DNA of 47,770 bases from Candidatus Tumulicola scandinaviensis (GCA_003140835.1 PLLA01000117.1:11178-58947), one strand, 5' to 3'. Counted from the stretch's first letter, positions 24,608 to 34,236 are shown. Numbers and translations are program-made. The notes: generated from the letters alone by a model not told the origin.

Positions 24608-25306
24608 GTGGAGAAAAAGCGCGTGCTGGTCGTCGATGACGAACCGCAGATTGCTGAGGTGCTGGTAGCCTACCTCGAGCGAGAGGGCTTTGACGTTCAC
24701 GCGTGCGGCACGGTAGCGGCCGCGATGACCGCGATCGAGAAGTCGGCGCCGAACTTGCTGATTCTTGACATTACGCTGCCCGATGGCAGCGGGCTCGACG
24801 TTTTGCGGGCGGCGTCGAAGCCGGGTTTGAGAATTCCGACCATCATGCTTACGGCTCGAAGCGAAGAATCGGATCGCATCGTTGGTTTGGAGCTCGGTGC
24901 GGACGACTACATCACCAAACCGTTTTCACCGCGCGAGGTCGTGGCGCGCGCGCGTGCGCTGTTTCGCCGTTTGGAGGAGAGCGGGCCGGCCGTGCACCGG
25001 CCGACGCGGATAACCCGCATTGCGGACCTCGAGATCGACCATACGTTCTACGAGGTGAGGCTTTCCGGACGCTCGGCGAGTCTGACGGCCACGGAGTTTC
25101 GAATCCTCGCCATTTTGGGAGAGAATCCCGGCGAAGTTTTCACGCGGGCACATCTCCTCGACCGCCTAGAGGACGATGGAGAGATTTACGAGCGCACTCT
25201 CGACCGCCATATCAACAATCTGCGAAAGAAGATCGAAATGGACCCTCGCAATCCCTCATACATCCTGACGGTGTACGGGATCGGCTATAAAATGCGGCGT
25301 ACGTGA
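24608..25306 (+). CDS. OmpR/PhoB-family response regulator
   Basis: 232 residues. Receiver domain 1-115 (DD at 10-11, Asp54 in LLILDITLPDGSG, Thr in MLTAR, Lys in ITKPF) and winged-helix DNA-binding domain about 135-230 (LTATEFRILAILGENPGEVF, RTLDRHINNLRKKI, TVYGIGYKM). It starts at a GTG 4 bp after the oxidase subunit I stop, so it belongs to the oxidase operon. No dedicated kinase follows; the cognate kinase may be the PAS kinase across the divergent promoter or lie elsewhere. It may control respiration genes by feedback. Confidence 0.92.
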   Translation: MEKKRVLVVDDEPQIAEVLVAYLEREGFDVHACGTVAAAMTAIEKSAPNLLILDITLPDGSGLDVLRAASKPGLRIPTIMLTARSEESDRIVGLELGADDYITKPFSPREVVARARALFRRLEESGPAVHRPTRITRIADLEIDHTFYEVRLSGRSASLTATEFRILAILGENPGEVFTRAHLLDRLEDDGEIYERTLDRHINNLRKKIEMDPRNPSYILTVYGIGYKMRRT

Positions 25307-25335
25307 CCTAAGGTTTCTATGGGTCGAAAGCGATC

Positions 25336-26229
25336 CTACCGGTGCCGGATCGTACAGACGGGAATCGAGCTCGATCGGAGCACCCCTTCGGCGACGCTGC
25401 CGAGAATAAATCGCGGGATGCCTGCCCGCCCGTGGGTTCCGATCACGATCGCGTCGGCGCCGGCGCGTTCTGCCGATGCGACGATCTCTGCGACGGCACT
25501 TCCCTCGCGCAGGTCGGTATCCACCTCAATCCCAAGAGACGAAGCGCGTAGTCGGCTTCTTTCGAGCAGCGGCCGCGCTCGTTCCTCAATTTCTGCTTCC
25601 AGGAATAGGTCGCGATCGATATCGTCCCAGTCCATGCCGACGGCCTCGGCGACGGTGCACAGCGTTAAACGAGCGCGCTCGCGTTGCGCGACATCGCACG
25701 CGAAGGCTAGCGCGTCGTCAGAGGCAGGCGAGCCGTCGACAGGAACCAGCAAACGTTGAAACGGTCTGCAAGCGGTAGCCGCAGCACGCTGCGGAACGAC
25801 GAATACCGGGACTGCCGATGCACGGACGACGTCCTCGGCGGTACTTCCAACTGCGAGACGTTCGAAACCCCGCCGGCCGTGCGTCCCCATCACGATGACG
25901 TCGGGGTTCGTTTGCCGGGCGAAAGCTAAGATGGCCTGAGCCGCCGGGCCGTCAAGCCGGGCGCGCTTAGACTCAACCCCGCCCGCGCGCAGCGCGGATT
26001 CCGCACTGCCGAGGACGGCCTCGGCTTCGGCCTCGAGCGCTTCGAGCATCGGCGCGGGGTCGACATACGTGTAGGGACCGGCGGTGGCGGCTTCGACGGC
26101 GAGCCGATTGACGGCAAATGCAATGGTGATTTTCGAGTTGTGGAGTTTTGCGCGTTCGACGGCAAACTCCAGGGCCTTACCGGACACCATCGAACCGTCG
26201 ATCGGAACCAAGATACGCTCGAACACCAT
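25336..26229 (-). CDS. Tandem universal stress protein (two UspA domains)
   Basis: 297 residues made of two UspA domains (1-148 and about 155-297). Both keep the ATP-binding signature: MGTHGRRGFERLAVGSTAED and GTHGRAGIPRFILGSVAEG. Tandem Usp proteins of this length in Mycobacterium (Rv2623, Rv1996) bind ATP and are linked to dormancy. The ATG has AAGGGA 6 nt upstream. It is divergent from the phosphoketolase operon (150 bp apart), so a shared control region is possible, and it converges on the response-regulator gene with only 29 bp between stops. Confidence 0.93.
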   Translation of the reverse strand: MVFERILVPIDGSMVSGKALEFAVERAKLHNSKITIAFAVNRLAVEAATAGPYTYVDPAPMLEALEAEAEAVLGSAESALRAGGVESKRARLDGPAAQAILAFARQTNPDVIVMGTHGRRGFERLAVGSTAEDVVRASAVPVFVVPQRAAATACRPFQRLLVPVDGSPASDDALAFACDVAQRERARLTLCTVAEAVGMDWDDIDRDLFLEAEIEERARPLLERSRLRASSLGIEVDTDLREGSAVAEIVASAERAGADAIVIGTHGRAGIPRFILGSVAEGVLRSSSIPVCTIRHR

Positions 26230-26250
26230 AGACGTTCCCTTCTTGTCGAA

Positions 26251-26256
26251 TTGACA
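26251..26256 (+). promoter_or_regulatory. TTGACA -35-like hexamer upstream of phosphoketolase
   Basis: A perfect TTGACA lies about 125 bp before the phosphoketolase ATG. At 16-17 bp spacing there is only TAGCGC/AGCGCG, a poor -10, so the promoter call is weak. It also lies inside the upstream region of the divergent usp gene. Confidence 0.2.
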
Positions 26257-26379
26257 CCAACTATCGAAATCGTAGCGCGTCCATGGGAAGAGAAGAAGAA
26301 CGGACCTTCCCAGGCGCTTCGTACGCCCCTTCTACACTTTTGAGAGCCTTTGTTTTCGATCTCAGCCGGGAGTCCGACA

Positions 26380-28731
26380 ATGAGCATGTCAGCGCGTATC
26401 GACGCCTATTGGCGCGCCGCCAACTATTTGAGCGCCGGGCAAATCTACTTGCTCGATAACCCACTCCTGCGCGAGCCGTTGCGCTTGGAGCACCTCAAGC
26501 CGCGACCGCTGGGGCATTGGGGAACGTCGCCCGGACTGAACCTCGTCTACGCGCACATGAACCGCCTCATCCAGTCCTACGAACTCAACGCCATTTTTAT
26601 CGCGGGGCCAGGACATGGTGGTCCGGCCGTCGTCGCCAATGCGTATATGGAGGGAACGTATTCCGAGCGTTATCCCGACGTGTCCGATGACGAAGCCGGA
26701 ATGCGCCGGCTCTTCCGCCAGTTCTCCTTCCCTGGCGGGATCCCCAGTCACGCATCCCCAGACGCGCCCGGTTCGATCCACGAAGGCGGCGAATTAGGGT
26801 ATAGCTTGTCGCACGCGTACGGGGCGGCGTTCGATAACCCCGAGCTGCTGGTTTGCTGCGTCGTCGGGGACGGCGAAGCCGAAACCGGACCACTGGCGAC
26901 CAGCTGGCACGGAAACAAGTTCCTAAATCCGGCACGCGACGGGGCCGTCCTCCCGGTACTGCATCTCAACGGTTACAAAATCTCTGGCCCTACCGTGCTC
27001 GCGCGCATCGACGACGACGAACTGCGGGCGCTTTTCAAGGGATACGGATACGAGCCCGTCATCGTCGAGGGCGACGAGCCGATGCCGGTTCACGAGGCCC
27101 TGAGCGAAGCGCTCGAGGCGGCCGTTCTCCGTATTCGCGAAATTCAATCCGCTGCACGGTCGCGCGGACTCTTCCATCGGCCGCGCTGGCCGATGATCGT
27201 TTTGAGAACGCCAAAGGGCTGGACTGGCCCGAAGATCGTCGACGGGCTGAAGATTGAAGGCACCTTTCGCGCGCACCAACTCCCGATTTCCGACTTCGAA
27301 GGTAAGCCGGAACACATCGCGCTGCTGGAAGCATGGATGCGCTCGTACCGGCCCGAGGAGCTGTTCGATTCTGGGGGCGCCCTCGTGAGCGAGCTGAGCG
27401 CACTCGCACCCAGCGGGCGCCGGCGAATGAGCGCGAATCCTCACGCAAACGGCGGAGAACTGCTGCAGCAGCTGTCACTTCCGGACTTTCGGAAGTATGC
27501 GGTCGGCGTCGCGTTTCCCGGGGCGGCAAAAGCGAGCGCGACGGCGGCCGCCGGGGCGATGCTGCGCGACGTGGCTCGCACGAATCCAACGAACTTTCGG
27601 ATGTTCTCGCCCGACGAAACGGCCTCTAATCGCCTCGACGCGGTTTTTGAGGTTACCGACCGTTGCTCGACGGCGACGATCATTCCCGGTGACGATCACG
27701 TTTCGGCCGACGGCCGCGTTATGGAGATTCTGAGCGAACACACCTGTCAAGGGTGGGCGGAAGGCTACCTGCTCACCGGGCGGCATGCGGTCTTCAACTC
27801 GTACGAGGCCTTCGTGCACATCGTCGATTCGATGTTCAACCAACATGCGAAGTGGCTCGAAGTGAGCCGGACCATTCCCTGGCGGCGGCCGATTGCGTCG
27901 CTGAACTATCTCATCACGTCGCACGTCTGGCGTCAGGACAATAACGGATTCACGCACCAGGATCCCGGCTTCCTCGACGTGGTTATGAACAAAACCGCCG
28001 ACGTCGTCCGGGTGTACCTGCCACCCGATGCCAATACGATGCTGTCGGTCATGGATCACTGCCTGCGCAGTAAGAACTACATCAACGTCGTCGTCGCCGG
28101 GAAACATCCGGAAGCCCAATGGCTCGACATGGAAGCGGCGATCGCACACTGCACCCAAGGGCTTGGGATCTGGACGTGGGCGAGCAACGACGCCGACGCC
28201 GAGCCCGACGTCGTGCTGGCGTGCGCCGGCGACGTGCCGACGCTGGAAACGCTCGCCGCTGTCGATTTCCTGCGGACGCACGTACCTGAAATGCGCGTGC
28301 GCGTGGTTAACGTTGTCGATCTCATGACGCTGCAGCCCCAACACGTGCACCCGCACGGGCTACCCGATCGGGAGTTCGATTCGATCTTCACTTCCGAGAA
28401 GCCCGTCGTGTTTGCTTTTCACGGTTATCCGTGGCTCGTCCACCGGCTCACGTATCGTCGCAATGTGCACGACGAACTCCACGTCCACGGCTACCAAGAA
28501 TGTGGAACGACGACGACGCCCTTCGACATGACCGTACTCAACGGTCTCGACCGCTTTCACTTAGCGGCCGACGCGATCGATCGCGTGCCGCGCCTGCGGG
28601 ACCGCGCAAGCCACGCGAAGCAACTCTTGCGCGACAAGCTGGTCGAGCACCGGCTGTACATTCAAAAGTACGGCCGCGATATGCCGGAAATCTCAGATTG
28701 GTCCTGGCTGGCGCCTCAGCCGACGCCATGA
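26380..28731 (+). CDS. xfp: Xylulose-5-phosphate/fructose-6-phosphate phosphoketolase
   Basis: 783 residues, the standard length. This TPP enzyme cleaves xylulose-5-P (or fructose-6-P) with phosphate to acetyl-phosphate plus glyceraldehyde-3-P (or erythrose-4-P). Family motifs: [26 protein letters not shown], the [18 protein letters not shown] signature, the TPP site [11 protein letters not shown] at 162-172, and NGYKISGPT. The ATG at 26380 follows GGGAG by 7 nt. It overlaps ackA by ATGA, so acetyl-phosphate made here can be turned at once into acetate and ATP. This shunt yields C2 units without CO2 loss. Confidence 0.95.
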   Translation: MSMSARIDAYWRAANYLSAGQIYLLDNPLLREPLRLEHLKPRPLGHWGTSPGLNLVYAHMNRLIQSYELNAIFIAGPGHGGPAVVANAYMEGTYSERYPDVSDDEAGMRRLFRQFSFPGGIPSHASPDAPGSIHEGGELGYSLSHAYGAAFDNPELLVCCVVGDGEAETGPLATSWHGNKFLNPARDGAVLPVLHLNGYKISGPTVLARIDDDELRALFKGYGYEPVIVEGDEPMPVHEALSEALEAAVLRIREIQSAARSRGLFHRPRWPMIVLRTPKGWTGPKIVDGLKIEGTFRAHQLPISDFEGKPEHIALLEAWMRSYRPEELFDSGGALVSELSALAPSGRRRMSANPHANGGELLQQLSLPDFRKYAVGVAFPGAAKASATAAAGAMLRDVARTNPTNFRMFSPDETASNRLDAVFEVTDRCSTATIIPGDDHVSADGRVMEILSEHTCQGWAEGYLLTGRHAVFNSYEAFVHIVDSMFNQHAKWLEVSRTIPWRRPIASLNYLITSHVWRQDNNGFTHQDPGFLDVVMNKTADVVRVYLPPDANTMLSVMDHCLRSKNYINVVVAGKHPEAQWLDMEAAIAHCTQGLGIWTWASNDADAEPDVVLACAGDVPTLETLAAVDFLRTHVPEMRVRVVNVVDLMTLQPQHVHPHGLPDREFDSIFTSEKPVVFAFHGYPWLVHRLTYRRNVHDELHVHGYQECGTTTTPFDMTVLNGLDRFHLAADAIDRVPRLRDRASHAKQLLRDKLVEHRLYIQKYGRDMPEISDWSWLAPQPTP

Positions 28732-29813
28732 ACGTCCTCACGTTTAACCTGGGTTCGTCGTCGCTGAAGTGCGCGGTGCACGGTGTAAGCGCGACGGGAG
28801 AGGTTGCGATTGCTGCGGCGTCGTTCGAACGGACGGGCTTGGAATCGGCCGCCGGCGCCGCCGGCGAGGCCATTGCGTACGTGCGCAATATCGAACCGGC
28901 GATAGAAGCGGTCGGCCATCGTTTCGTTTTCGGTGGAGAGCTCGACGTACCGAGTCTGGTTAATGAGGAAGTCATGGGCCGGCTCGAGGAGCTCGAACCG
29001 CTCGACCCGCTTCACGCACCGCAATCTCGCTCCATATTACGCGTTGCGATTGAGGAATTTCCGACCCTGCCGCAGGTGGCGTGCTTCGACTCGACCTTCT
29101 TTCGACAGTTACCGCCGATTGCGCGCGCGCTCCCGATTCCTTCAGGCGATTCCATATTGCGCCGATATGGGTTTCACGGATTTTCGTACGAGTCGGTCGT
29201 GGCGACGCTGGGCGAGCGTGCGCGCGGACGCACGATCGTCGCGCATCTTGGCAGTGGATCGAGTGTAGCTGCGTTGTCCGGTGGCGCGCCGGTCGATACG
29301 ACCATGGGATTTAGCCCACTCGGCGGGGTGGTCATGGCCAGTCGGCCAGGCGATCTCGATCCGGGCGCGCTTCTCTATTTGCTCGAACGCGAGGGCGTCG
29401 GCGTTCGGGCGCTGCGCGAAATGTTGGAAAATCGAAGCGGTTTGCGAGCACTGGCCGGCGGTGAAGGGGACGTACGCGAGCTTTCAGAGCAGGCTCGCGC
29501 CGGGGACGCGCGTGCTGCCTTTGCCATTGAGTCTTACGTGCGCTCGATTTCAAAGGCGACGGGTGCATTGACTGCCGTTCTCGGCGGGGTCGACGCGGTG
29601 GCTTTTACCGGCGGCATCGGGGAACACCAACCCGACGTTCGCGCCGCCGTCGTCGGTTCGTTGTCGCACCTTGGAGTCGAGCTCGACGAGCGCCGAAATG
29701 CAGCGAATGCCCGGGAAATCTCCAGGTCGGGGTCGCGGGTTGTGGTTCACGTCGTGGCAGCCGACGAGAATCGGATGATCGCGCGCCACACGTTCGGCCT
29801 CTTACGAGACTGA
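28728..29813 (+). CDS. ackA: Acetate kinase
   Basis: 361 residues (slightly shorter than the usual ~400). It converts acetyl-phosphate and ADP to acetate and ATP. ASKHA-fold motifs: [10 protein letters not shown] with Asn7, [26 protein letters not shown] (catalytic Asp), [37 protein letters not shown] and [13 protein letters not shown]. All expected active-site segments are present. Shortening is mainly in the N-terminal region, where loops between beta strands are missing. The start is fixed by the ATGA overlap with xfp. With pta at 649-1575 the cell has both routes of acetyl-phosphate metabolism. Confidence 0.95.
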   Translation: MNVLTFNLGSSSLKCAVHGVSATGEVAIAAASFERTGLESAAGAAGEAIAYVRNIEPAIEAVGHRFVFGGELDVPSLVNEEVMGRLEELEPLDPLHAPQSRSILRVAIEEFPTLPQVACFDSTFFRQLPPIARALPIPSGDSILRRYGFHGFSYESVVATLGERARGRTIVAHLGSGSSVAALSGGAPVDTTMGFSPLGGVVMASRPGDLDPGALLYLLEREGVGVRALREMLENRSGLRALAGGEGDVRELSEQARAGDARAAFAIESYVRSISKATGALTAVLGGVDAVAFTGGIGEHQPDVRAAVVGSLSHLGVELDERRNAANAREISRSGSRVVVHVVAADENRMIARHTFGLLRD

Positions 29814-30019
29814 TGCGCTCCCGATTGCCGAGAGCACGCGCATCAGGCGTTCGTTGACGTCGCCCGCGATCGGTCGATCGCCGGAACCAAAGTACGTCCA
29901 ACCGATAGTAGGCGCAAAATGTGAAATTTGCGGGAAGGAGCCTTCGCGACGGCTTCTTGCCGACGGCGTAGGTTGAGGCAGAAAGCGGGAAAGTACGCCG
30001 CTAGAAAGGGCGTAACCAC
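29814..30019. other. Longest intergenic spacer (206 bp)
   Basis: Between ackA and the phosphoribosyltransferase gene. It contains a small hairpin (arms CGCAAA and TTTGCG near 29911-29930) and a direct repeat CGACGGC. A minus-strand frame ending at 29802 with a protein-like tail (APTIGWTYFGSGDRP) crosses it, but it has no believable start. No riboswitch or tRNA seen. Confidence 0.4.
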
Positions 30020-30694
30020 ATGCGACCATTTCGCTATCGCGACCGTCACGACGCCGGGCTCGTCCTCGCGCGCGAGCTTTTAGATTACGCCGGCCATCCG
30101 AACGCCATCGTTTTGGCGCTGCCGCGGGGCGGGGTGCCTGTCGGCTACGAAGTGGCGCTGCATCTTCGAGTTCCGCTCGACGTTTACGTAGTGCGGAAAC
30201 TCGGCGTACCCGGACACGAAGAGTTGGCGATGGGCGCGCTTGCCGGCGACGGCACGTGCGTGATCGATCGGCGGCTTATCGCATCGGTAGGCATTTCTCA
30301 GCAATCCTTCGACTCAGTTATCGCACGGGAGATCGCGGAGTTGCGCCGGCGCCAGATTGCTTACCGTGACAAACGTCCTGAGAGAGAGCTCGCTCAAAAG
30401 CGCGTCATCCTCGTCGATGACGGACTCGCGACGGGATCTTCGATGCACGCCGCAGTAGCGGCCGTCCGTTCGCACAAACCCGCGGCGATCGTCGTCGCGG
30501 TACCGGTCGGCGCACTGGAAACCTGCGCGTCGCTGCAAAGGGTCGCCGACCGGGTCGTTTGCCCGCTCCAACCCGAATATTTCGGTGCTGTCGGACTTTA
30601 CTACGACGACTTCGTACAACTGGAAGACGACGAAGTGCGCCGGCTTTTGGCGAGGGCAGCCCTCTTGGAATCGAATCGATGGAAAGCCGCGTAG
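30020..30694 (+). CDS. Phosphoribosyltransferase-family protein
   Basis: 224 residues of the type I PRTase fold. The PRPP-binding loop RVILVDDGLATGSSM (128-142, with the DD acid pair 133-134) is intact, preceded by the LALPRGGVPVGYEVA segment. The family member seen as the N-terminal half of M. tuberculosis Rv2030c has the same layout. The substrate base is unknown. It overlaps the erythromycin-esterase-like gene by 16 bp, so the two are probably translated together. A weak AAAGGG site precedes the ATG. Confidence 0.88.
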   Translation: MRPFRYRDRHDAGLVLARELLDYAGHPNAIVLALPRGGVPVGYEVALHLRVPLDVYVVRKLGVPGHEELAMGALAGDGTCVIDRRLIASVGISQQSFDSVIAREIAELRRRQIAYRDKRPERELAQKRVILVDDGLATGSSMHAAVAAVRSHKPAAIVVAVPVGALETCASLQRVADRVVCPLQPEYFGAVGLYYDDFVQLEDDEVRRLLARAALLESNRWKAA

Positions 30695-32028
30695 CTACCG
30701 ATCTACCGCGGGCGGCGGTTCCGCTGTTGGGCAACGTCCGGGATCATCACGCCCTTTTTGAGACGATTTCGGATCACCCGATCGTGTTGATCGGAGAAGC
30801 GACGCACGGTACGCACGAGTTCTATCGCCAGCGCGCAGAGATCACCAAGCGTCTGATCGCCGAACACGGTTTTACCGCAGTCTGTATTGAGGGGGACTGG
30901 CCGGATGCGTATCGCGTCAATCGGTACGTGCGCGGCGCCGGCGACGATACCGAAGCGGTCGACGCGTTGGGCGAATTTAGACGCTTTCCCAGGTGGATGT
31001 GGCGCAACGCCGAGGTGTTGGATTTCATCAGCTGGCTGCGCGAATACAACGACCGTGCGCCCGCGTTCCGGCGTCCACAGGCGGGGTTTTACGGCCTCGA
31101 CCTTTACAGCATGTACGCTTCGATCGATGCCGTGCTCGTGTATCTCGAACGCGTGGATCCCGTGGCTGCGACTCGAGCGCGCCGAAGGTATGAGTGTCTC
31201 GAACCGTTCGAGCGGCACCCCGAGGAATACGGCCTGGTTACCGGGTACGGCCTCAAGGCGTCCTGCCGAAACGAAGTGCTCGACCAGCTCAAGGACATTC
31301 AGCAGCAAGCGTCGCGGTACGCTCGACTCGACGGCCGCGTAGCCGAAGACCAGTACTTCTATGCCGAGCAAAACGCGCGCATCGTGGCCAACGCCGAGCG
31401 CTACTACGCCGCAATGCTCGACGAGGAGATTTCCACTTGGAACTTGCGTGACACCCACATGATTGAAACGCTCGAGCGATTGATGCAGCATCTCACTCGT
31501 CATCAGGGCGCGACGAAGGCCGTGGTTTGGGCGCACAACTCGCACGTGGGCGATGCAAGCGTCACGTCGATGTCCCAGCGCAACGAGACCAACGTTGGTG
31601 CGCTTGCCAAACGGCGCCACGGAAGCGACGCCGTATCGATCGGCTTTACAACCTATCGCGGAACGGTTACCGCCGCCTCGGATTGGCACGCGCCTGAGGA
31701 ACGCAAGACGGTGCTTCCGGCACGCAGCGATAGCTACGAACATCTCTTTCACGCGCTCTGCGGCTCTCTCGGTACGGGGCGATTTTTGTTGCCGTTGCGT
31801 GCGCATCGCCCGTCGTTGACGGGGCTCCCGCCGCGAGGCCGCGAGCGCGCGATCGGGGTCGTCTACCGCCCCCAGACCGAACTCCAAAGCCACTATTTCT
31901 TCGCTGACTTGCTTCACCAATTCGACGCCGTTTACCATTTCGACGTGACGCGTGCCGTCGAGCCGCTGGAACGCAGCGCGTCGTGGCAGGAAGGCGAACC
32001 GCCCGAGACCTACCCGAGCGGCGTGTGA
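30679..32028 (+). CDS. Erythromycin esterase-like hydrolase
   Basis: 449 residues of the EreA/EreB superfamily. The catalytic-type motif GEATHGTHEFY places Glu40 and His43 as in EreB (GExxHG), followed by CIEGDWPDAYRVNRYVRG and later VVWAHNSHVGDA. True Ere enzymes hydrolyse the macrolide lactone, but most chromosomal relatives have unknown substrates, so resistance should not be assumed. In M. tuberculosis Rv2030c this domain is fused to a phosphoribosyltransferase; here the same two domains are separate overlapping genes. The ATG at 30679 lies inside the end of the PRTase gene. Confidence 0.9.
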   Translation: MESRVATDLPRAAVPLLGNVRDHHALFETISDHPIVLIGEATHGTHEFYRQRAEITKRLIAEHGFTAVCIEGDWPDAYRVNRYVRGAGDDTEAVDALGEFRRFPRWMWRNAEVLDFISWLREYNDRAPAFRRPQAGFYGLDLYSMYASIDAVLVYLERVDPVAATRARRRYECLEPFERHPEEYGLVTGYGLKASCRNEVLDQLKDIQQQASRYARLDGRVAEDQYFYAEQNARIVANAERYYAAMLDEEISTWNLRDTHMIETLERLMQHLTRHQGATKAVVWAHNSHVGDASVTSMSQRNETNVGALAKRRHGSDAVSIGFTTYRGTVTAASDWHAPEERKTVLPARSDSYEHLFHALCGSLGTGRFLLPLRAHRPSLTGLPPRGRERAIGVVYRPQTELQSHYFFADLLHQFDAVYHFDVTRAVEPLERSASWQEGEPPETYPSGV

Positions 32029-32200
32029 CGTGCCATCTTAGCCCGCGGGTCTCTGAAAATCGTTCGCGCTAAGCACGGAAGCGGCAGCAGCCGTTTCCGT
32101 CCGCGGAACCGTCTCGTAGCAAATCGCTTGGTTTGTGCGGGGTTTGCAACGCGCGACCCACCTTTTCGAAGAACGGGGTGCGCTCGAAAGCGTCGCTGAG

Positions 32201-32695
32201 TTAGCCGTCGCCTGGTTCATCGGTGCCCTTTGAAGCGGTGCTCGGCGCCGGCTCGTGGGCTCCTCTTTCACGCACGATGATAACCGGGCAGGGCGAGCCT
32301 CGTAAAACGCTTTCCGCGACGCTGCCCAAGAAGAGTCGCCGCAAGCCTGTCCTTCCGTGGGTGCCCATAACGATTGCGTCGGCGTGGGTTCGTCCTGCGA
32401 CTTTGCGGATTTCGTCGAACGGTACGCCCATCAGGGCTTCTCCGGCCGCGCCGACGCCGGCTACGTGGGCAAGCTGGACCGCCGTCGTCACCAGACGTCG
32501 CGCTTCGATCTCAGCGTCCCGCAAGAGCAGGTCCAAGGCCGGGCTCGGCGGCGTCGTGCCGCAAATCACGATCGGGTCGACGACCGAGCAAATCTCCAGC
32601 TCGGCGTGCTCGGACTTGGCGAGGCTCAGCGCTACTTCGAACGCCTGCTGGGCGCAGGCCGATCCGTCTAAAGGGACGAGAATTCGCTTGAACAT
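32201..32695 (-). CDS. Universal stress protein (single UspA domain)
   Basis: 164 residues: FKRILVPLDGSACAQQAF at the start and the ATP-binding MGTHGRTGLRRLFLGSVAES with SPCPVIIVRE at the end of the domain, then a 20-residue polar tail. It is closest in style to the N-domain of the 4003-4806 protein (both have VVDPxxIxGxTP and RRLFxGSVAExVLRxSPCPV), suggesting duplication. No Shine-Dalgarno; TATGCT ends 7 nt before the ATG. It is divergent from the macA-like gene (104 bp). Confidence 0.92.
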   Translation of the reverse strand: MFKRILVPLDGSACAQQAFEVALSLAKSEHAELEICSVVDPIVICGTTPPSPALDLLLRDAEIEARRLVTTAVQLAHVAGVGAAGEALMGVPFDEIRKVAGRTHADAIVMGTHGRTGLRRLFLGSVAESVLRGSPCPVIIVRERGAHEPAPSTASKGTDEPGDG

Positions 32696-32702
32696 GTCTC
32701 AG

Positions 32703-32708
32703 AGCATA
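32703..32708 (-). promoter_or_regulatory. TATGCT -10-like box 7 nt before usp start
   Basis: CGTATGCT on the coding strand precedes the ATG at 32695, mirroring the CGTATGCT before the usp gene at 4806. The two upstream regions are otherwise unlike, so the shared octamer stands out. Consistent with a leaderless transcript. Confidence 0.35.
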
Positions 32709-32787
32709 CGAGCCGTAAGAGAATTGCTTGTGAATTTCGCTCCTCACGGCTTCCCAGCAGCTTCCTACGCCCGTAACGTCGGGCTTC

Positions 32788-32793
32788 TATGCT
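32788..32793 (+). promoter_or_regulatory. TATGCT -10-like box 6 nt before the macA-like start
   Basis: TATGCT, six bases, then ATG at 32800; no Shine-Dalgarno is present in the last 15 bases (GCTTCTATGCTGTTCCC). Same arrangement as the two usp genes. Confidence 0.35.
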
Positions 32794-32799
32794 GTTCCC

Positions 32800-34236
32800 A
32801 TGAAGCTGCCGTCCGCGATCCTCGTCATTCTCATCGTGGCCTCACAGGGGTGCTCGCAGGGCGCCCCCGCACTCGTAACCGTCCCGGTATCCCGCGACTC
32901 GATTTCGCGCACCGTTACGGCATCGGGTACGCTGGCCGCACAAGACACGGTGTTGGTGGGCTCCCAGGTCTCCGGCACCATCCAAACGCTCTACGTCGAC
33001 TACAACAGTCACGTCCATAAGGGCCAGGTGCTGGCGCGGCTGGATCCGAGCTCGTTTCAAGCCGCGCTCGATCAAGCGACCGCGACGCTGGCACAGGTGT
33101 ACGCACAGAGGGCGGCGGCCGTTTCATCGGCGTCGAGTGCCGCGTATTCCAGTTCGGCCGCCCAAGAGACGGCTCAGTCGCAGCGCGAGCAAATCGCGGC
33201 AGCGGACGAAGGGGTACGCAAAGCGAGGAGCGGCTTGGGACTTGCGATGTTGACGGCGTATCGAGACACCACGCTGTTTCGCCAGGGATACGTCGCACAG
33301 AACGTCGTCGACGCCGACATCACGAACGTCGCCTCGGCGCGGGCGGCATTCGTTGCTGCGGAAACCGAGGCGAAGAGCGCCCGGCTCACTAGCGCGGCAG
33401 GCATCTATCAGGCCGGCAGCACGGCCGCACAGGCGGTTGGAGCCTCAGCGTCGCAACGCGCGAGCGATGCCGTCGTACGCGCCGCTCAAGCTGCGGTGCG
33501 CCAAGCTCAGATCAACCTCGATCATGCCACTATCACCTCACCCGTGGACGGCACCGTCATCGAGCGCAACGTTTCGGTCGGCCAGACCGTCGCCGCCGCG
33601 TTGCAGGCTCCCACCCTGTTTACCATCGCCAAAGACTTGCGGAAGATGGAGTTGGACGTAGCCGTCGGCGAGCCCGATGTCGGCGCCGTACAGGCCGGGC
33701 AAGCCGTTTCGTTCTCGGTTCTGGCTTACCCCGGCCGAACGTTTACCTCGACGGTCGCCCAAGTACGACAAAATCCCACCGTCGTCAATAACGTCACCAC
33801 GTACGACAGCGTAGCGTACCCGAGCAATCGGGACGGCGCGTTGCGCCCGGGAATGACGGCGAACGTGCAGATAACGGTAGCGAACTATCTCGATGCGTTC
33901 GTTGCCCCTTTAACGGCCCTTCAATGGCGGCCGAGCGACGACGTTCTGAAGCACTATACGATCGTCGCTCCAGCCTATAGTGGCGAAGGCATTAAAACGT
34001 CGAGGTCGACATGGGGAGCCACGAACTCGTCAATCGAGTTCGCGGTCTCGGTCGGCGGAGAGGGGCGGGTTTACGTTCTGGACGGCCGCGAGCTGCGAGG
34101 CGTTCGAGTGACGATCCTCGCGATCGACGGAACGCGCGTGGGCGTCGCACCGGTGGCCGGTCGGCTCGCCCCGAACGATCCAGTCGTCGTCGACCTCGTC
34201 AACGCAACGAATGCGGTGGCCACGAGCCTTCCGTGA
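32800..34236 (+). CDS. MacA-like periplasmic membrane-fusion protein
   Basis: 478 residues. The N-terminus is a hydrophobic export segment (SAILVILIVASQGCS), with a cysteine that might be lipidated though the lipobox is not canonical. The lipoyl halves are VGSQVSGTIQTLYVDYNSHV and ATITSPVDGTVIERNVSVGQ. Between them is a long Ala/Gln-rich coiled coil (about 90-235). Beta-barrel and membrane-proximal domains follow (GMTANVQITVANY). It should link the MacB-type transporter to an outer-membrane channel; no TolC gene is nearby. The 3' end overlaps the ATPase gene by GTGA. Confidence 0.9.
   Translation: MKLPSAILVILIVASQGCSQGAPALVTVPVSRDSISRTVTASGTLAAQDTVLVGSQVSGTIQTLYVDYNSHVHKGQVLARLDPSSFQAALDQATATLAQVYAQRAAAVSSASSAAYSSSAAQETAQSQREQIAAADEGVRKARSGLGLAMLTAYRDTTLFRQGYVAQNVVDADITNVASARAAFVAAETEAKSARLTSAAGIYQAGSTAAQAVGASASQRASDAVVRAAQAAVRQAQINLDHATITSPVDGTVIERNVSVGQTVAAALQAPTLFTIAKDLRKMELDVAVGEPDVGAVQAGQAVSFSVLAYPGRTFTSTVAQVRQNPTVVNNVTTYDSVAYPSNRDGALRPGMTANVQITVANYLDAFVAPLTALQWRPSDDVLKHYTIVAPAYSGEGIKTSRSTWGATNSSIEFAVSVGGEGRVYVLDGRELRGVRVTILAIDGTRVGVAPVAGRLAPNDPVVVDLVNATNAVATSLP

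Noticed and set aside
29802..30029. 75-codon minus-strand reading frame between ackA and the PRTase gene
   Set aside because: The tail looks slightly protein-like, but it overlaps both neighbours, lacks a believable start and ribosome site, and matches nothing I recognise.
30679..32028. Macrolide-resistance gene
   Set aside because: Superfamily membership alone does not show esterase action on macrolides; the context points to a stress role.
32038..32220. Minus-strand frame of about 60 codons after the usp gene
   Set aside because: Low-complexity Ser/Ala/Arg composition with no ribosome site; more likely untranslated spacer.
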